DNA from: Pelobacter sp.
Lineage (GTDB): Bacteria > Desulfobacterota > Desulfuromonadia > Geobacterales > Pseudopelobacteraceae
Direction: 5' to 3'
Assembly: GCA_030824515.1 (NCBI GenBank)
Contig: JAVBXN010000020.1
Span: 62,001 to 126,000, forward strand
Length of the DNA stretch: 64,000 bases
Part shown: positions 41,162 to 49,954 of the stretch, piece after piece
Numbering within the stretch: position 1 is the first letter of the stretch
Layout of the letters: every line of letters begins with the position of its first letter
Made by a program: the position numbers and the translations under genes
Notes under the pieces: model-generated
Databases searched by the model: none
What the model was told of the DNA's origin: nothing
The model's input: only the letters and a program-made list of their open reading frames with translations

Positions 41162-44145
41162 ACAGCAAGGGGCTGAGAATACCGGCAGCAACCTACCGTC
41201 TTCAGTTTAATTCGCAATTCGGCTTCAGCGCTGCCGTTGAGATCGTTCCCTATCTTCATCGCCTCGGCATCAGCGACATCTACGCTTCGCCCTACTTCAA
41301 AGCCAGTAAAGGGAGTCTTCACGGTTACGACATACTGGATCAGAACAGCCTGAATCCGGAAATAGGCACGGAGAATGAGTACGAGTCCCTGGTCTGCACA
41401 CTGGAGCAGTGGAACATGGGCCAGATTCTGGATATTGTCCCGAACCATATGTGCATCGAAGGGCAGGGAAACGCCTTCTGGATGGATGTGCTGGAAAACG
41501 GCCCCAGCTCACCGTACGCAAGTTTTTTTGATATTAACTGGCATCCGGTAAAGAAAGAACTGGAAAACAAAATCCTGATTCCAATTCTGGGTGACCAGTA
41601 CGGCACTATCCTCGAAAACGGTGAATTGCATCTCTGTTTTGAAGAAGGATCCTTTTTCATCTATTATCACGACCATAAACTGCCGATCATTCCCAAGTCC
41701 TACAGCAATATCATGATGCTCGGCATCGAAGTTCTGGAGCAGGAGCTTTCTGCTGCCGCACCCCAATTCCAGGAGGTCATGAGTATCGTGACCGCGCTCG
41801 GACACCTGCCTCCCAGCACGGAGCAGGATCCTGAGCGGGTCGCAGAACGTTACCGGGAAAAGGAGGTCGTAAAGCGGCGCCTCTGGAACCTCTATCAAAA
41901 CAGCAGCGAGATCAGGGAGTTCATTGACGGCAATGTGGCCACCTTCAACGGGACACCTGGCAACCCGCGCAGTTTCGACCTGTTGGACGAGCTGCTCCAG
42001 AAACAGGTGTACCGCATTTCCCACTGGCGTGTTGCAACTGAAGAGATCAACTATCGGAGGTTTTTTGACATCAACTCTCTCGGAGCGATCAGGGTGGAGG
42101 ATCCGCTGGTTTTCGAAGAAACGCACCGGCTCGTCTTCTCGCTTGTGGCGGCAGGAAAGATCAGCGGCTTGCGTATCGACCACGCGGATGGCTTACGGGA
42201 CCCGGAAGATTATTTCAAGAGGCTTCAATATTCCTGTTTGGTTCGGATGCACGGTGACCCACTCAAAGTGGAGCAGCCCGAGGGCAACCGAGGTCGGTGC
42301 GCTGAAGCCCTAACAAGGGATAAGTTTGACAGGATAATTGCCACAGACCCTTCCTGCAAGCCGTTCTACATCATCGCGGAAAAAATCCTTCTCAAAACGG
42401 AAAAGCTTCCGGATAGTTGGCCGGTCTTCAATACAACCGGGTACGATTTTGCCATTCAGGTAAACGGCCTGTTTGTAGACACCTCAAATGCCGCGGCGTT
42501 TGAAACACTCTATACACGCTTCATTCGGCATCGCATTGATTTCCAGGAGGTGGTCTACGAGAAGAAAAAACTTGTCATGCAAGTGGCCATGTCGAGCGAA
42601 CTCCATATGCTTGGACACTATCTGAACAGGCTATCCGAACAAAACCGGCATACGCGGGATTTCACCCTTTACAGCCTCATCAAGTCAACTGTGGAAGTGA
42701 TCGCCAATTTTCCGGTCTACAGGACCTATATCAACAGCTTTGAAGTCACGGAACGCGACCGTCAGTACATTGAATCTGCAATCAGCCGGGCAAAGCGCCA
42801 GAATCCTGCCATCAGCGCATCAGTGTTCGATTTCATCCGGGATGTTCTTTTGCTCCATTTTCCTGACAGCATGAACGAGGAACACAAGCCGGCCTGGCTC
42901 GATTTTGTTAAACGGTTTCAGCAGATCACCGGCCCGGTCATGGCCAAGGGGGTCGAGGACACGGCTTTTTACGTGTACAATCGGCTTACCTCGCTGAACG
43001 AGGTCGGAGGAAGCCCGGACCACTTCGGCATTACTTTGGAGGCATTTCATGGCCAGAATATAGAACGGTGCAAAAGCCGCCCACTGGCCATGCTGGCTAC
43101 CTCCACCCATGATACCAAGCGGAGTGAGGATGTCCGGGCCAGAATCAACGTGCTCTCGGAGATTCCGGAACAATGGCGGGAGAGTCTTTACCGCTGGAGC
43201 CGTAACAATCGCAAACTAAAAATGGTTGTTGACGGCAAGTATGCGCCGGGTCGCAATGAGGAGTATTTGCTCTACCAGACGCTGGTGGGGACCTGGCCAT
43301 TCTGCAGGCCCGGTGATGCCGAGTTTGCTCTTTTTCGTTCACGGATCAAGGAGTACATGTTGAAGGCCATGCGGGAGGCCAAGCTTCACACCAGCTGGAT
43401 CAGCCCCAATTCACTGTATGAGGACGCAGTGATGCATTTCATCGACTCGATACTGGAGGACTCTTGGCAGAACTATTTTCTGCGTGATTTCGAATCATTC
43501 CAGAAATTGACCGCAGCCTGTGGAATTTACAATTCCCTGTCCCAGATTCTCCTCAAGATCACTTCGCCGGGTATACCTGATTTTTACCAGGGAAATGAAA
43601 TGTGGGATTTCAGCCTGGTTGACCCTGACAATCGGCGTCCGGTCGATTACCGCAAAAGAAATGACCTGCTGGATAAACTGCTGCGGAAGGAGGAGACTGA
43701 AGGGCTTCTGAACACGTCCCGTGAGGTGGTTGCAACCCGTAACGACGGCCGCATAAAACTTCACCTGACCTGCAAGGCGCTCAACTTTCGTCGAGAACAC
43801 CGCGAATTGTTCGAATCAGGAAGATACCTGCCGCTGGCGGTTGAAGGTGCCTGCCAGGAACATGTCTGCGCATTTGAACGTTCTGTTAATGAGAGCTCAA
43901 TCCTGGTGGTTGTTCCGCGTTTTTGCAGCCGCCTGATTCGTGACGACAGCGACCTGCAACTGGGGCGGGAAGTGTGGCGGAACACACGGATCATCCTGTC
44001 GCCAGACAGTGCAGCAAGCCGGTTTATGAATGTTTTCACCGGCGAAATTCTGAATACGGATCAACAGAAAGGCAACTTTGGGATTATGCTTCAGGAGGCG
44101 CTGTCGGACTATCCGGTGGCCTTGCTAGAGAGGATGTCATGCTGA
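41158..44145 (+). CDS. treY: Malto-oligosyltrehalose synthase
   Basis: TreY rearranges the reducing-end alpha-1,4 bond of malto-oligosaccharides to alpha,alpha-1,1, the first step of the TreYZ route to trehalose. The 995-residue length is in the family's upper range. Catalytic segments are GLRIDHADGLRDPEDY (nucleophile), IIAEKILLKTEKLPDSW (acid/base) and STHDTKRSEDVRARI. N-terminus IPAATYRLQFNSQFGF is typical. The ATG overlaps the previous stop, and the last codons overlap the second malQ start. Confidence 0.95.
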   Translation: MNSKGLRIPAATYRLQFNSQFGFSAAVEIVPYLHRLGISDIYASPYFKASKGSLHGYDILDQNSLNPEIGTENEYESLVCTLEQWNMGQILDIVPNHMCIEGQGNAFWMDVLENGPSSPYASFFDINWHPVKKELENKILIPILGDQYGTILENGELHLCFEEGSFFIYYHDHKLPIIPKSYSNIMMLGIEVLEQELSAAAPQFQEVMSIVTALGHLPPSTEQDPERVAERYREKEVVKRRLWNLYQNSSEIREFIDGNVATFNGTPGNPRSFDLLDELLQKQVYRISHWRVATEEINYRRFFDINSLGAIRVEDPLVFEETHRLVFSLVAAGKISGLRIDHADGLRDPEDYFKRLQYSCLVRMHGDPLKVEQPEGNRGRCAEALTRDKFDRIIATDPSCKPFYIIAEKILLKTEKLPDSWPVFNTTGYDFAIQVNGLFVDTSNAAAFETLYTRFIRHRIDFQEVVYEKKKLVMQVAMSSELHMLGHYLNRLSEQNRHTRDFTLYSLIKSTVEVIANFPVYRTYINSFEVTERDRQYIESAISRAKRQNPAISASVFDFIRDVLLLHFPDSMNEEHKPAWLDFVKRFQQITGPVMAKGVEDTAFYVYNRLTSLNEVGGSPDHFGITLEAFHGQNIERCKSRPLAMLATSTHDTKRSEDVRARINVLSEIPEQWRESLYRWSRNNRKLKMVVDGKYAPGRNEEYLLYQTLVGTWPFCRPGDAEFALFRSRIKEYMLKAMREAKLHTSWISPNSLYEDAVMHFIDSILEDSWQNYFLRDFESFQKLTAACGIYNSLSQILLKITSPGIPDFYQGNEMWDFSLVDPDNRRPVDYRKRNDLLDKLLRKEETEGLLNTSREVVATRNDGRIKLHLTCKALNFRREHRELFESGRYLPLAVEGACQEHVCAFERSVNESSILVVVPRFCSRLIRDDSDLQLGREVWRNTRIILSPDSAASRFMNVFTGEILNTDQQKGNFGIMLQEALSDYPVALLERMSC

Positions 44146-45647
44146 ACACACGTGGTTGCGGAATACTGCTGCACCCGACTTCGCTGCCCGGTCCCGGTGG
44201 GATCGGCTCGCTGGGCGCGGATGCCCGGCGCTTCATTGATCTGCTGTATGACATGGGCATGTCGTATTGGCAGGTGCTCCCGCTATCACCCCCTGCCTGC
44301 GGCAACTCCCCATATTCCGCCTTTACCGCATTCGGGGGCAATCCCCTCCTGGTAGATCTGGAGCGGATTGCGAGCGAGGGTGATCTGCCCCATGCTACCT
44401 GCAGCGGCAGTTTTCCCGATGAGCGGGTCGATTACAATGCCGTTGCCGGAACTAAGATGGAGCTGCTGTATCAGGCCGGTTCGGCCTTTCTGGCCCATCC
44501 GGAAACACCCCGCACATTTGAATTCCGGCACTTCTGCAACGTCACCCCCTGGCTGCACGATTATGCGCTTTTCATGGCTTTGAAGCGACGCCACAACGGG
44601 CACAGCTGGAATTTGTGGCCCAGGGACGCCTCTCATCCGACACCAGAGATGCGCCTGAAGCTGTCGCACGAACTGGATCACGAAATCGCGGTTCAGAAAT
44701 ACCTGCAGTGGCAGTTTTCACGTCAATGGCAGGATCTGCGCAGGTATGCCAATGAGCGCTGTATCGCCGTGATCGGAGATATTCCAATCTTTGTCGCCCA
44801 TGATTCCGCCGACGTTTGGAGTCATAACGAACTCTTTCTCCTCGATTCGAAGGGCAACCCGACGGTAGTGGCCGGCGTCCCGCCCGACTATTTCAGCTCG
44901 ACCGGTCAGCTATGGGGCAATCCGCACTACGACTGGGATATTATGGAGCAGAGAGGATATTTGTGGTGGATCGAACGCTTCACGTCGATGTTCGAGCTCT
45001 TTGACATAGTCCGTGTCGATCATTTCCGAGGCTTCGAGGCTGCCTGGCACGTGCCGGCAAAAGAGAAAACAGCAGAGAAAGGGCTCTGGATAAAAGGTCC
45101 GGGCGAGCGGCTTTTTGATACTCTCCGAACCGTCATGGGCGAGCTTCCGATCATTGCCGAAGACCTGGGTGTAATCACCCCCGAAGTTATTGCGCTTAGA
45201 GACCGCTACAACTTTCCCGGCATGAAAATACTGCAGTTTGCCTTTGACTCCGGACCGGCTAACCCGGACCTGCCGCACAATCATGACAAGCATGGTGTCG
45301 TCTATACCGGCACACACGATAATAACACCACCAGCGGGTGGTACAATTCAGCTTCAGATACATTGCGTCACGAGATGAATACATATCTGGGCACGTCGGG
45401 AGAGGACTCCGCAGGCGACTTGATACGCACCGCGCTGATGTCGGTTGCTGATACGGCAATCATACCGTTTCAGGATATTCTGGGGCTGGGAAACGAGGCG
45501 CGCATGAACATACCCGGCACCGCATTCGGCAATTGGGAGTGGCGATTTTCCTGGGACATGCTGCCGGAAGATCTGGCCGTATCGGTACGGAGCCGTTTGG
45601 AACGCTACGGAAGAGCACAGCATGGAGAAATAACGTATGCGTCATGA
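44139..45647 (+). CDS. malQ: 4-alpha-glucanotransferase (second copy)
   Basis: A 502-residue GH77 amylomaltase, clearly paralogous to the one at 3493-4998 along its whole length. Signatures: IVRVDHFRGFEAAW, IIAEDLGVIT, YTGTHDNNT. The ATG at 44139 lies in the last codons of treY and begins MLNTRGCGILLHPTSLPG; upstream in-frame codons belong to treY's region and are not expected to be used. In this operon it would shorten or lengthen malto-oligosaccharides to feed TreY and release glucose or maltose for TreS. Confidence 0.94.
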   Translation: MLNTRGCGILLHPTSLPGPGGIGSLGADARRFIDLLYDMGMSYWQVLPLSPPACGNSPYSAFTAFGGNPLLVDLERIASEGDLPHATCSGSFPDERVDYNAVAGTKMELLYQAGSAFLAHPETPRTFEFRHFCNVTPWLHDYALFMALKRRHNGHSWNLWPRDASHPTPEMRLKLSHELDHEIAVQKYLQWQFSRQWQDLRRYANERCIAVIGDIPIFVAHDSADVWSHNELFLLDSKGNPTVVAGVPPDYFSSTGQLWGNPHYDWDIMEQRGYLWWIERFTSMFELFDIVRVDHFRGFEAAWHVPAKEKTAEKGLWIKGPGERLFDTLRTVMGELPIIAEDLGVITPEVIALRDRYNFPGMKILQFAFDSGPANPDLPHNHDKHGVVYTGTHDNNTTSGWYNSASDTLRHEMNTYLGTSGEDSAGDLIRTALMSVADTAIIPFQDILGLGNEARMNIPGTAFGNWEWRFSWDMLPEDLAVSVRSRLERYGRAQHGEITYAS

Positions 45648-48600
45648 AAATCCAGTCCTTGAGGACAATCCCTGCTGGTATCGGGATGCGATTATCTACC
45701 AGGTGCACATCAAGGCCTTCGCCGACTCAAACGCGGACGGAGTCGGCGATTTTCGCGGTTTGAGCAACAAACTTGACTACCTGCAACAACTGGGAGTTAC
45801 GGCAGTCTGGCTGCTTCCCTTCTATCCCTCTCCCCAGCGGGATGACGGCTATGATATAGCCGACTACTATAACGTCAACCCTGTCTACAACACCATCCGG
45901 GAGTTCAAGCAGTTTTTGCGCGACGCCCATGGCCGCGGTATCCGGGTGATTACCGAATTGGTGCTAAACCACACCTCGGACCAGCACCCCTGGTTTCAAC
46001 GTGCCCGCCGGGCGAAACCGGGTTCCGTGCACCGGGATTACTATGTCTGGAGCGACACGATCGAGAAGTACCGCGAAGCGCGCATCATCTTTCAGGACTT
46101 CGAAACATCCAACTGGACCTGGGATCCGCTGGCCAAGGCCTATTACTGGCATCGTTTCTACTATCATCAGCCTGACCTCAATTTCGACAACCCGAAGGTG
46201 CAGTCTGAAATGCTGCGGGTAATTGACTTCTGGATGCGCCTGGGAGTTGACGGCGTCAGGCTGGACGCAGTTCCCTACCTGTTCGAGAGGGAGAATACCA
46301 ATTGCGAGAATCTTCACGAAACTCATGTTTTTCTCAAGAAGCTGCGAGCCCATCTGGACAGCTCCTTCAAAAATCGCATACTGCTTTCAGAGGCAAACCA
46401 GTGGCCGGAAGACGCCGCCGCATATTTCGGCGAAGGTGATGAAAGCAACATGGCCTTCCATTTTCCGCTCATGCCGCGCATCTTTATGGCAATCGAGATG
46501 GAAGACCGCTTTCCGATCGTGGACATCCTCGATCAGACGCCGGCCATCCCGGAAGGGTGCCAGTGGGCCATATTCCTTCGCAACCATGATGAGCTGACCC
46601 TGGAGATGGTGACCGACGAGGAGCGGGATTACATGTACAGGGTGTACGCCTCCGATCCGCGGGCACGTATCAATCTCGGCATCCGTCGCCGACTGGCCCC
46701 TTTGATGGAGAACAATCCCCGTAAAATCGAGTTGATGAACATACTGCTCTTCTCCCTTCCGGGAACCCCGATCATCTACTACGGCGATGAAATCGGCATG
46801 GGCGACAACTACTATCTGGGAGACCGGAACGGAGTACGCACACCGATGCAGTGGAATCCGGATCGAAATGCCGGTTTCTCTCAGGCCAGCCCACAGAAAC
46901 TTTATCTGCCGGTCATAATTGAGCCGGAATATCACTATGAATCTATCAACGTAGAAAACCAGGAACGCAATCCGTCATCCCTGCTCTGGTGGATGCGCCG
47001 CACGATCGCCATGCGCAAGCGCTTCAGGGCATTCGGCTGCGGCATACTGGAAATGCTGCCATCGGACAACCCTAAAGTCCTGACATTTATCCGCAGCTTC
47101 GAGGATGAAAAAATCCTGGTCGTAATCAATCTTTCACGCTTCTCTCAAACGGTTACCGTTGATCTTTCCCGTTACGCAGGCATGATCCCCGAGGAAGTCT
47201 TCAGCCGCAACCGCTTCCCCATAATCCAGGAGAGCAGATACCACTTCACCATGGGTCCATATGACTATTTCTGGTTTGTTCTGCGCAGCACGGAAGCGCG
47301 TACCGAACCCCGCGAGGAAGTCCCGTATTTTAAACTCAGGGAAGGACATCCCTGGTGGGACGTGCTGAAAGGCAAAACCGGCGAACGCTTATGCAGCACG
47401 GTCATGCCCCACTATCTGCAGCGCGTCTTCTGGTTTTGCGGCAAAGGGCGTGTGATCACCCAGATCAGCGTGATCGACAGTTGCCAGTTGAAACAGGATG
47501 ATCAGAGGGTTCTGCTCACCTTCATCCGGGTCGCTTACACCGACTGGGATCCGGAGACCTACCTGATTCCCATGACCTGGCTTTCCAACGAACAGCTGCA
47601 GGCTCTGACTGATCGACATCCTCTGGCGACCATAACGGCTCTTTCGCTCGGAGATCTGGAAGGGGTTCTGTGCGATGCAATTTACATCGAGGAATTCCGG
47701 GAGCTGCTCTACGAACTGATGCTCGGCCGCACAAAAATTCACGACGCCAGCGGTTCCCTGATTGTCGGCCTGCGCGGCAACGGTGTAACAAAGAGCACTC
47801 CACCCAGACTGGAATTGTTTCCCAGCAGAGTTGCGACTGTTGAGCAGAACAACACCAGCATTCTGTACGGCGACCGTCTGCTGTTCAAAATGTATCGCAA
47901 GATGGAGGAAGGAATAAATCCGGAACCGGAAATCCTTCGCTTTCTGGCCGAGAAAAACAGATTCAGGAATGTGCCGGTCTATGCGGGAGGGATCGAATAT
48001 CGTTCAGCCGGAGGCGATGTATATGATCTGGGTGTTCTGCAAACTTACATCTCCAGTCATGGGGATGCCTGGAGGAACACCCTGACAAGCCTCACTCAAT
48101 TTGTAGAGCATATCCTTTCACATAAACATGATCTGCCAATGCTTACGCCCCCCCTTCCAGCTCTGTTGGAAGTCGTCGACAACGGCATACCGGATCAGTT
48201 CCGGGAACTCGTACGGGGACTGCATCTGGAAATGGCGCTACTGCTGGGCAAGCGTACCGCGGAGATGCATCGGGCTCTGGCCTCCGGTTCAACCGACCGC
48301 GCCTGGTGCATGGAAGACTTTTCTACCCTCTACCAGCGATCCATTTTCCAATCCATGCGAGGTCTTGTTCGGAGGAATTTTCAGAAACTGGCTTTACACC
48401 TTCAGCGACTCCCTGACAATGTACAGCGAAAAAGAGCGGCGCGGGTTCTTGGCGCAGAGAAGGAGATTATTGCCTGTCTGCAGAAAATCACCGGTCAGCG
48501 GCTATCAGCCATGAAGTGCAGGATTCATGGAGATCTTCATCTGGGCCAGGCCCTCTTCACCGGCAAAGACTTTTTGTTCATTGATTTCGAAGGAGAGCCG

Positions 48601-48981
48601 GTATATTCCCTGAGCGAGCGACGACTGAAACGTTCTCCGCTGCGGGATGTCGCCGGCATGATTCACTCCTTCCACTATGCTGCCATGACCACGCTGGTTC
48701 ATCACGGCGCCGCTCACCCTGACGATGTACTTCTGCTCGAACCCTGGCTGGAGGCATGGTATGTCTACGTCAGCGGCTCGTACCTGAAAGCCTACCTGCA
48801 CGCAATGAAAAACTCTCCGCTGGTTCCGGAGAACAGATCTGAACTGGTAATCATGCTGCGCTGTTTCCTGATTGACAAAGTGGTCCACGAGCTCGGAACC
48901 GAGCTGAGCAGCCGCCCTGACTGGGTCGATATACCTTTGCGTGGACTGGAGATGTTGCTGCGGGAATGCCGTAGTTCATGA
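45637..48981 (+). CDS. treS: Trehalose synthase / maltokinase fusion (TreS-Pep2)
   Basis: A 1114-residue bifunctional protein. Residues 1-550 are GH13 trehalose synthase, interconverting maltose and trehalose (YQVHIKAFADSNADGVGDF; catalytic GVRLDAVPYL, LLSEANQWPE, LRNHDELTLEM). The C-terminal part, about 690-1114, is a maltokinase-like aminoglycoside-phosphotransferase fold with HGDLHLGQ from His964 and FIDFEGEP, giving maltose-1-phosphate with ATP. The start overlaps malQ by 11 nt. Maltose-1-phosphate is normally the substrate of GlgE, which is not in this window. Last gene of the operon. Confidence 0.94.
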   Translation: MRHENPVLEDNPCWYRDAIIYQVHIKAFADSNADGVGDFRGLSNKLDYLQQLGVTAVWLLPFYPSPQRDDGYDIADYYNVNPVYNTIREFKQFLRDAHGRGIRVITELVLNHTSDQHPWFQRARRAKPGSVHRDYYVWSDTIEKYREARIIFQDFETSNWTWDPLAKAYYWHRFYYHQPDLNFDNPKVQSEMLRVIDFWMRLGVDGVRLDAVPYLFERENTNCENLHETHVFLKKLRAHLDSSFKNRILLSEANQWPEDAAAYFGEGDESNMAFHFPLMPRIFMAIEMEDRFPIVDILDQTPAIPEGCQWAIFLRNHDELTLEMVTDEERDYMYRVYASDPRARINLGIRRRLAPLMENNPRKIELMNILLFSLPGTPIIYYGDEIGMGDNYYLGDRNGVRTPMQWNPDRNAGFSQASPQKLYLPVIIEPEYHYESINVENQERNPSSLLWWMRRTIAMRKRFRAFGCGILEMLPSDNPKVLTFIRSFEDEKILVVINLSRFSQTVTVDLSRYAGMIPEEVFSRNRFPIIQESRYHFTMGPYDYFWFVLRSTEARTEPREEVPYFKLREGHPWWDVLKGKTGERLCSTVMPHYLQRVFWFCGKGRVITQISVIDSCQLKQDDQRVLLTFIRVAYTDWDPETYLIPMTWLSNEQLQALTDRHPLATITALSLGDLEGVLCDAIYIEEFRELLYELMLGRTKIHDASGSLIVGLRGNGVTKSTPPRLELFPSRVATVEQNNTSILYGDRLLFKMYRKMEEGINPEPEILRFLAEKNRFRNVPVYAGGIEYRSAGGDVYDLGVLQTYISSHGDAWRNTLTSLTQFVEHILSHKHDLPMLTPPLPALLEVVDNGIPDQFRELVRGLHLEMALLLGKRTAEMHRALASGSTDRAWCMEDFSTLYQRSIFQSMRGLVRRNFQKLALHLQRLPDNVQRKRAARVLGAEKEIIACLQKITGQRLSAMKCRIHGDLHLGQALFTGKDFLFIDFEGEPVYSLSERRLKRSPLRDVAGMIHSFHYAAMTTLVHHGAAHPDDVLLLEPWLEAWYVYVSGSYLKAYLHAMKNSPLVPENRSELVIMLRCFLIDKVVHELGTELSSRPDWVDIPLRGLEMLLRECRSS

Positions 48982-49150
48982 TTTGAAATTCTGAATTGCC
49001 GATCTAAGGAGATTTAGGATGCAAGCAGACCCACTTTAGCCCACATAGCCCCATAATAGAATAAACGCCAACACATGATCTCAACAGGCATCAGCAGTGC
49101 CGTTCGAATACTGATTTGAGTAAACAAAGGTGGACAGTGCAACAACTCTA

Positions 49151-49951
49151 TCAACGCTGAAAGATCCTCTTTAACCCGGCCACAAGACCGTTTCCGCTCC
49201 GATAATCGACTTGCAGCACCGTAATATTGTCCCGTCCGCCATAGCTGTTGGCCACTTCAACCAGCGCCCGGCAGGCGGCCTCGGGAGCGGGATGAGCCAC
49301 CAGCAGGGCTGCGATTTCGGGATCACTGACCATGCCGCTCAATCCATCGGAACAGAGCAGCAGGCGATCGCCATCCAAAAGTTCCAGATCCTGGATTTCT
49401 ATTTCAAGCTCCTGCCACTGTCCCAGGGCGCGGGTGATTATGTTTTTACGATCGGAAGCGGCCGCCTGTTCCGCGGTGATGATACCCTGCCGCAACTGAA
49501 CTGCGACAAGCGAATGATCCGCGGTCACCTGCCTGAGCTGCCGCTCCCGCAACAGATAGAGGCGGCTGTCGCCGGCATGCGCGACAGCCGCTCGAGCGCC
49601 GTCAATCAGCAGCGCCACGATGGTTGTACCCATGCCGCGCCAGGCCGGGCTGGAGTCGGCGGCCTCTAATATGGCCCGGTTGGCAAGTCGGATACCGGAA
49701 GCCAGCAGATTTGCCTGCCGCGAGAAGTCATTGTCAACGGCGCCGATAAACGCGCCGCTGCCGGATGCCACCCGGGAGGTGTAATCCCTGAGGACGTCCA
49801 GCGCCATGCGGCTGGCGACCTCCCCTCCCCTGTGGCCGCCCATGCCGTCGGCAACCGCGAACAGCCCCAGGCGCTCTTCCATCAGCAGAGCGTCCTCGTT
49901 CCCGCTTCTGACGACTCCCTTATCGGTAATCCCGAAGGCGGACAGCGGCAT
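49151..49951 (-). CDS. PP2C-family protein serine/threonine phosphatase
   Basis: A 266-residue metal-dependent phosphatase with all PP2C motifs: RSGNEDA, FAVADGMGGH (metal Asp35), GMGTT, AHAGDSRLYL, LCSDGLSGMVSD and GGRDNITVL. It starts 3 nt after the CHASE2 kinase stop, so the two are an obvious kinase/phosphatase pair. C-terminal residues after 240 are unstructured. Confidence 0.95.
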   Translation of the reverse strand: MPLSAFGITDKGVVRSGNEDALLMEERLGLFAVADGMGGHRGGEVASRMALDVLRDYTSRVASGSGAFIGAVDNDFSRQANLLASGIRLANRAILEAADSSPAWRGMGTTIVALLIDGARAAVAHAGDSRLYLLRERQLRQVTADHSLVAVQLRQGIITAEQAAASDRKNIITRALGQWQELEIEIQDLELLDGDRLLLCSDGLSGMVSDPEIAALLVAHPAPEAACRALVEVANSYGGRDNITVLQVDYRSGNGLVAGLKRIFQR

Positions 49952-49954
49952 GGC

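Noticed and set aside
49010-49040. AAGGAG plus ATG after treS
   Set aside because: Opens only a six-codon frame; probably a decayed start.
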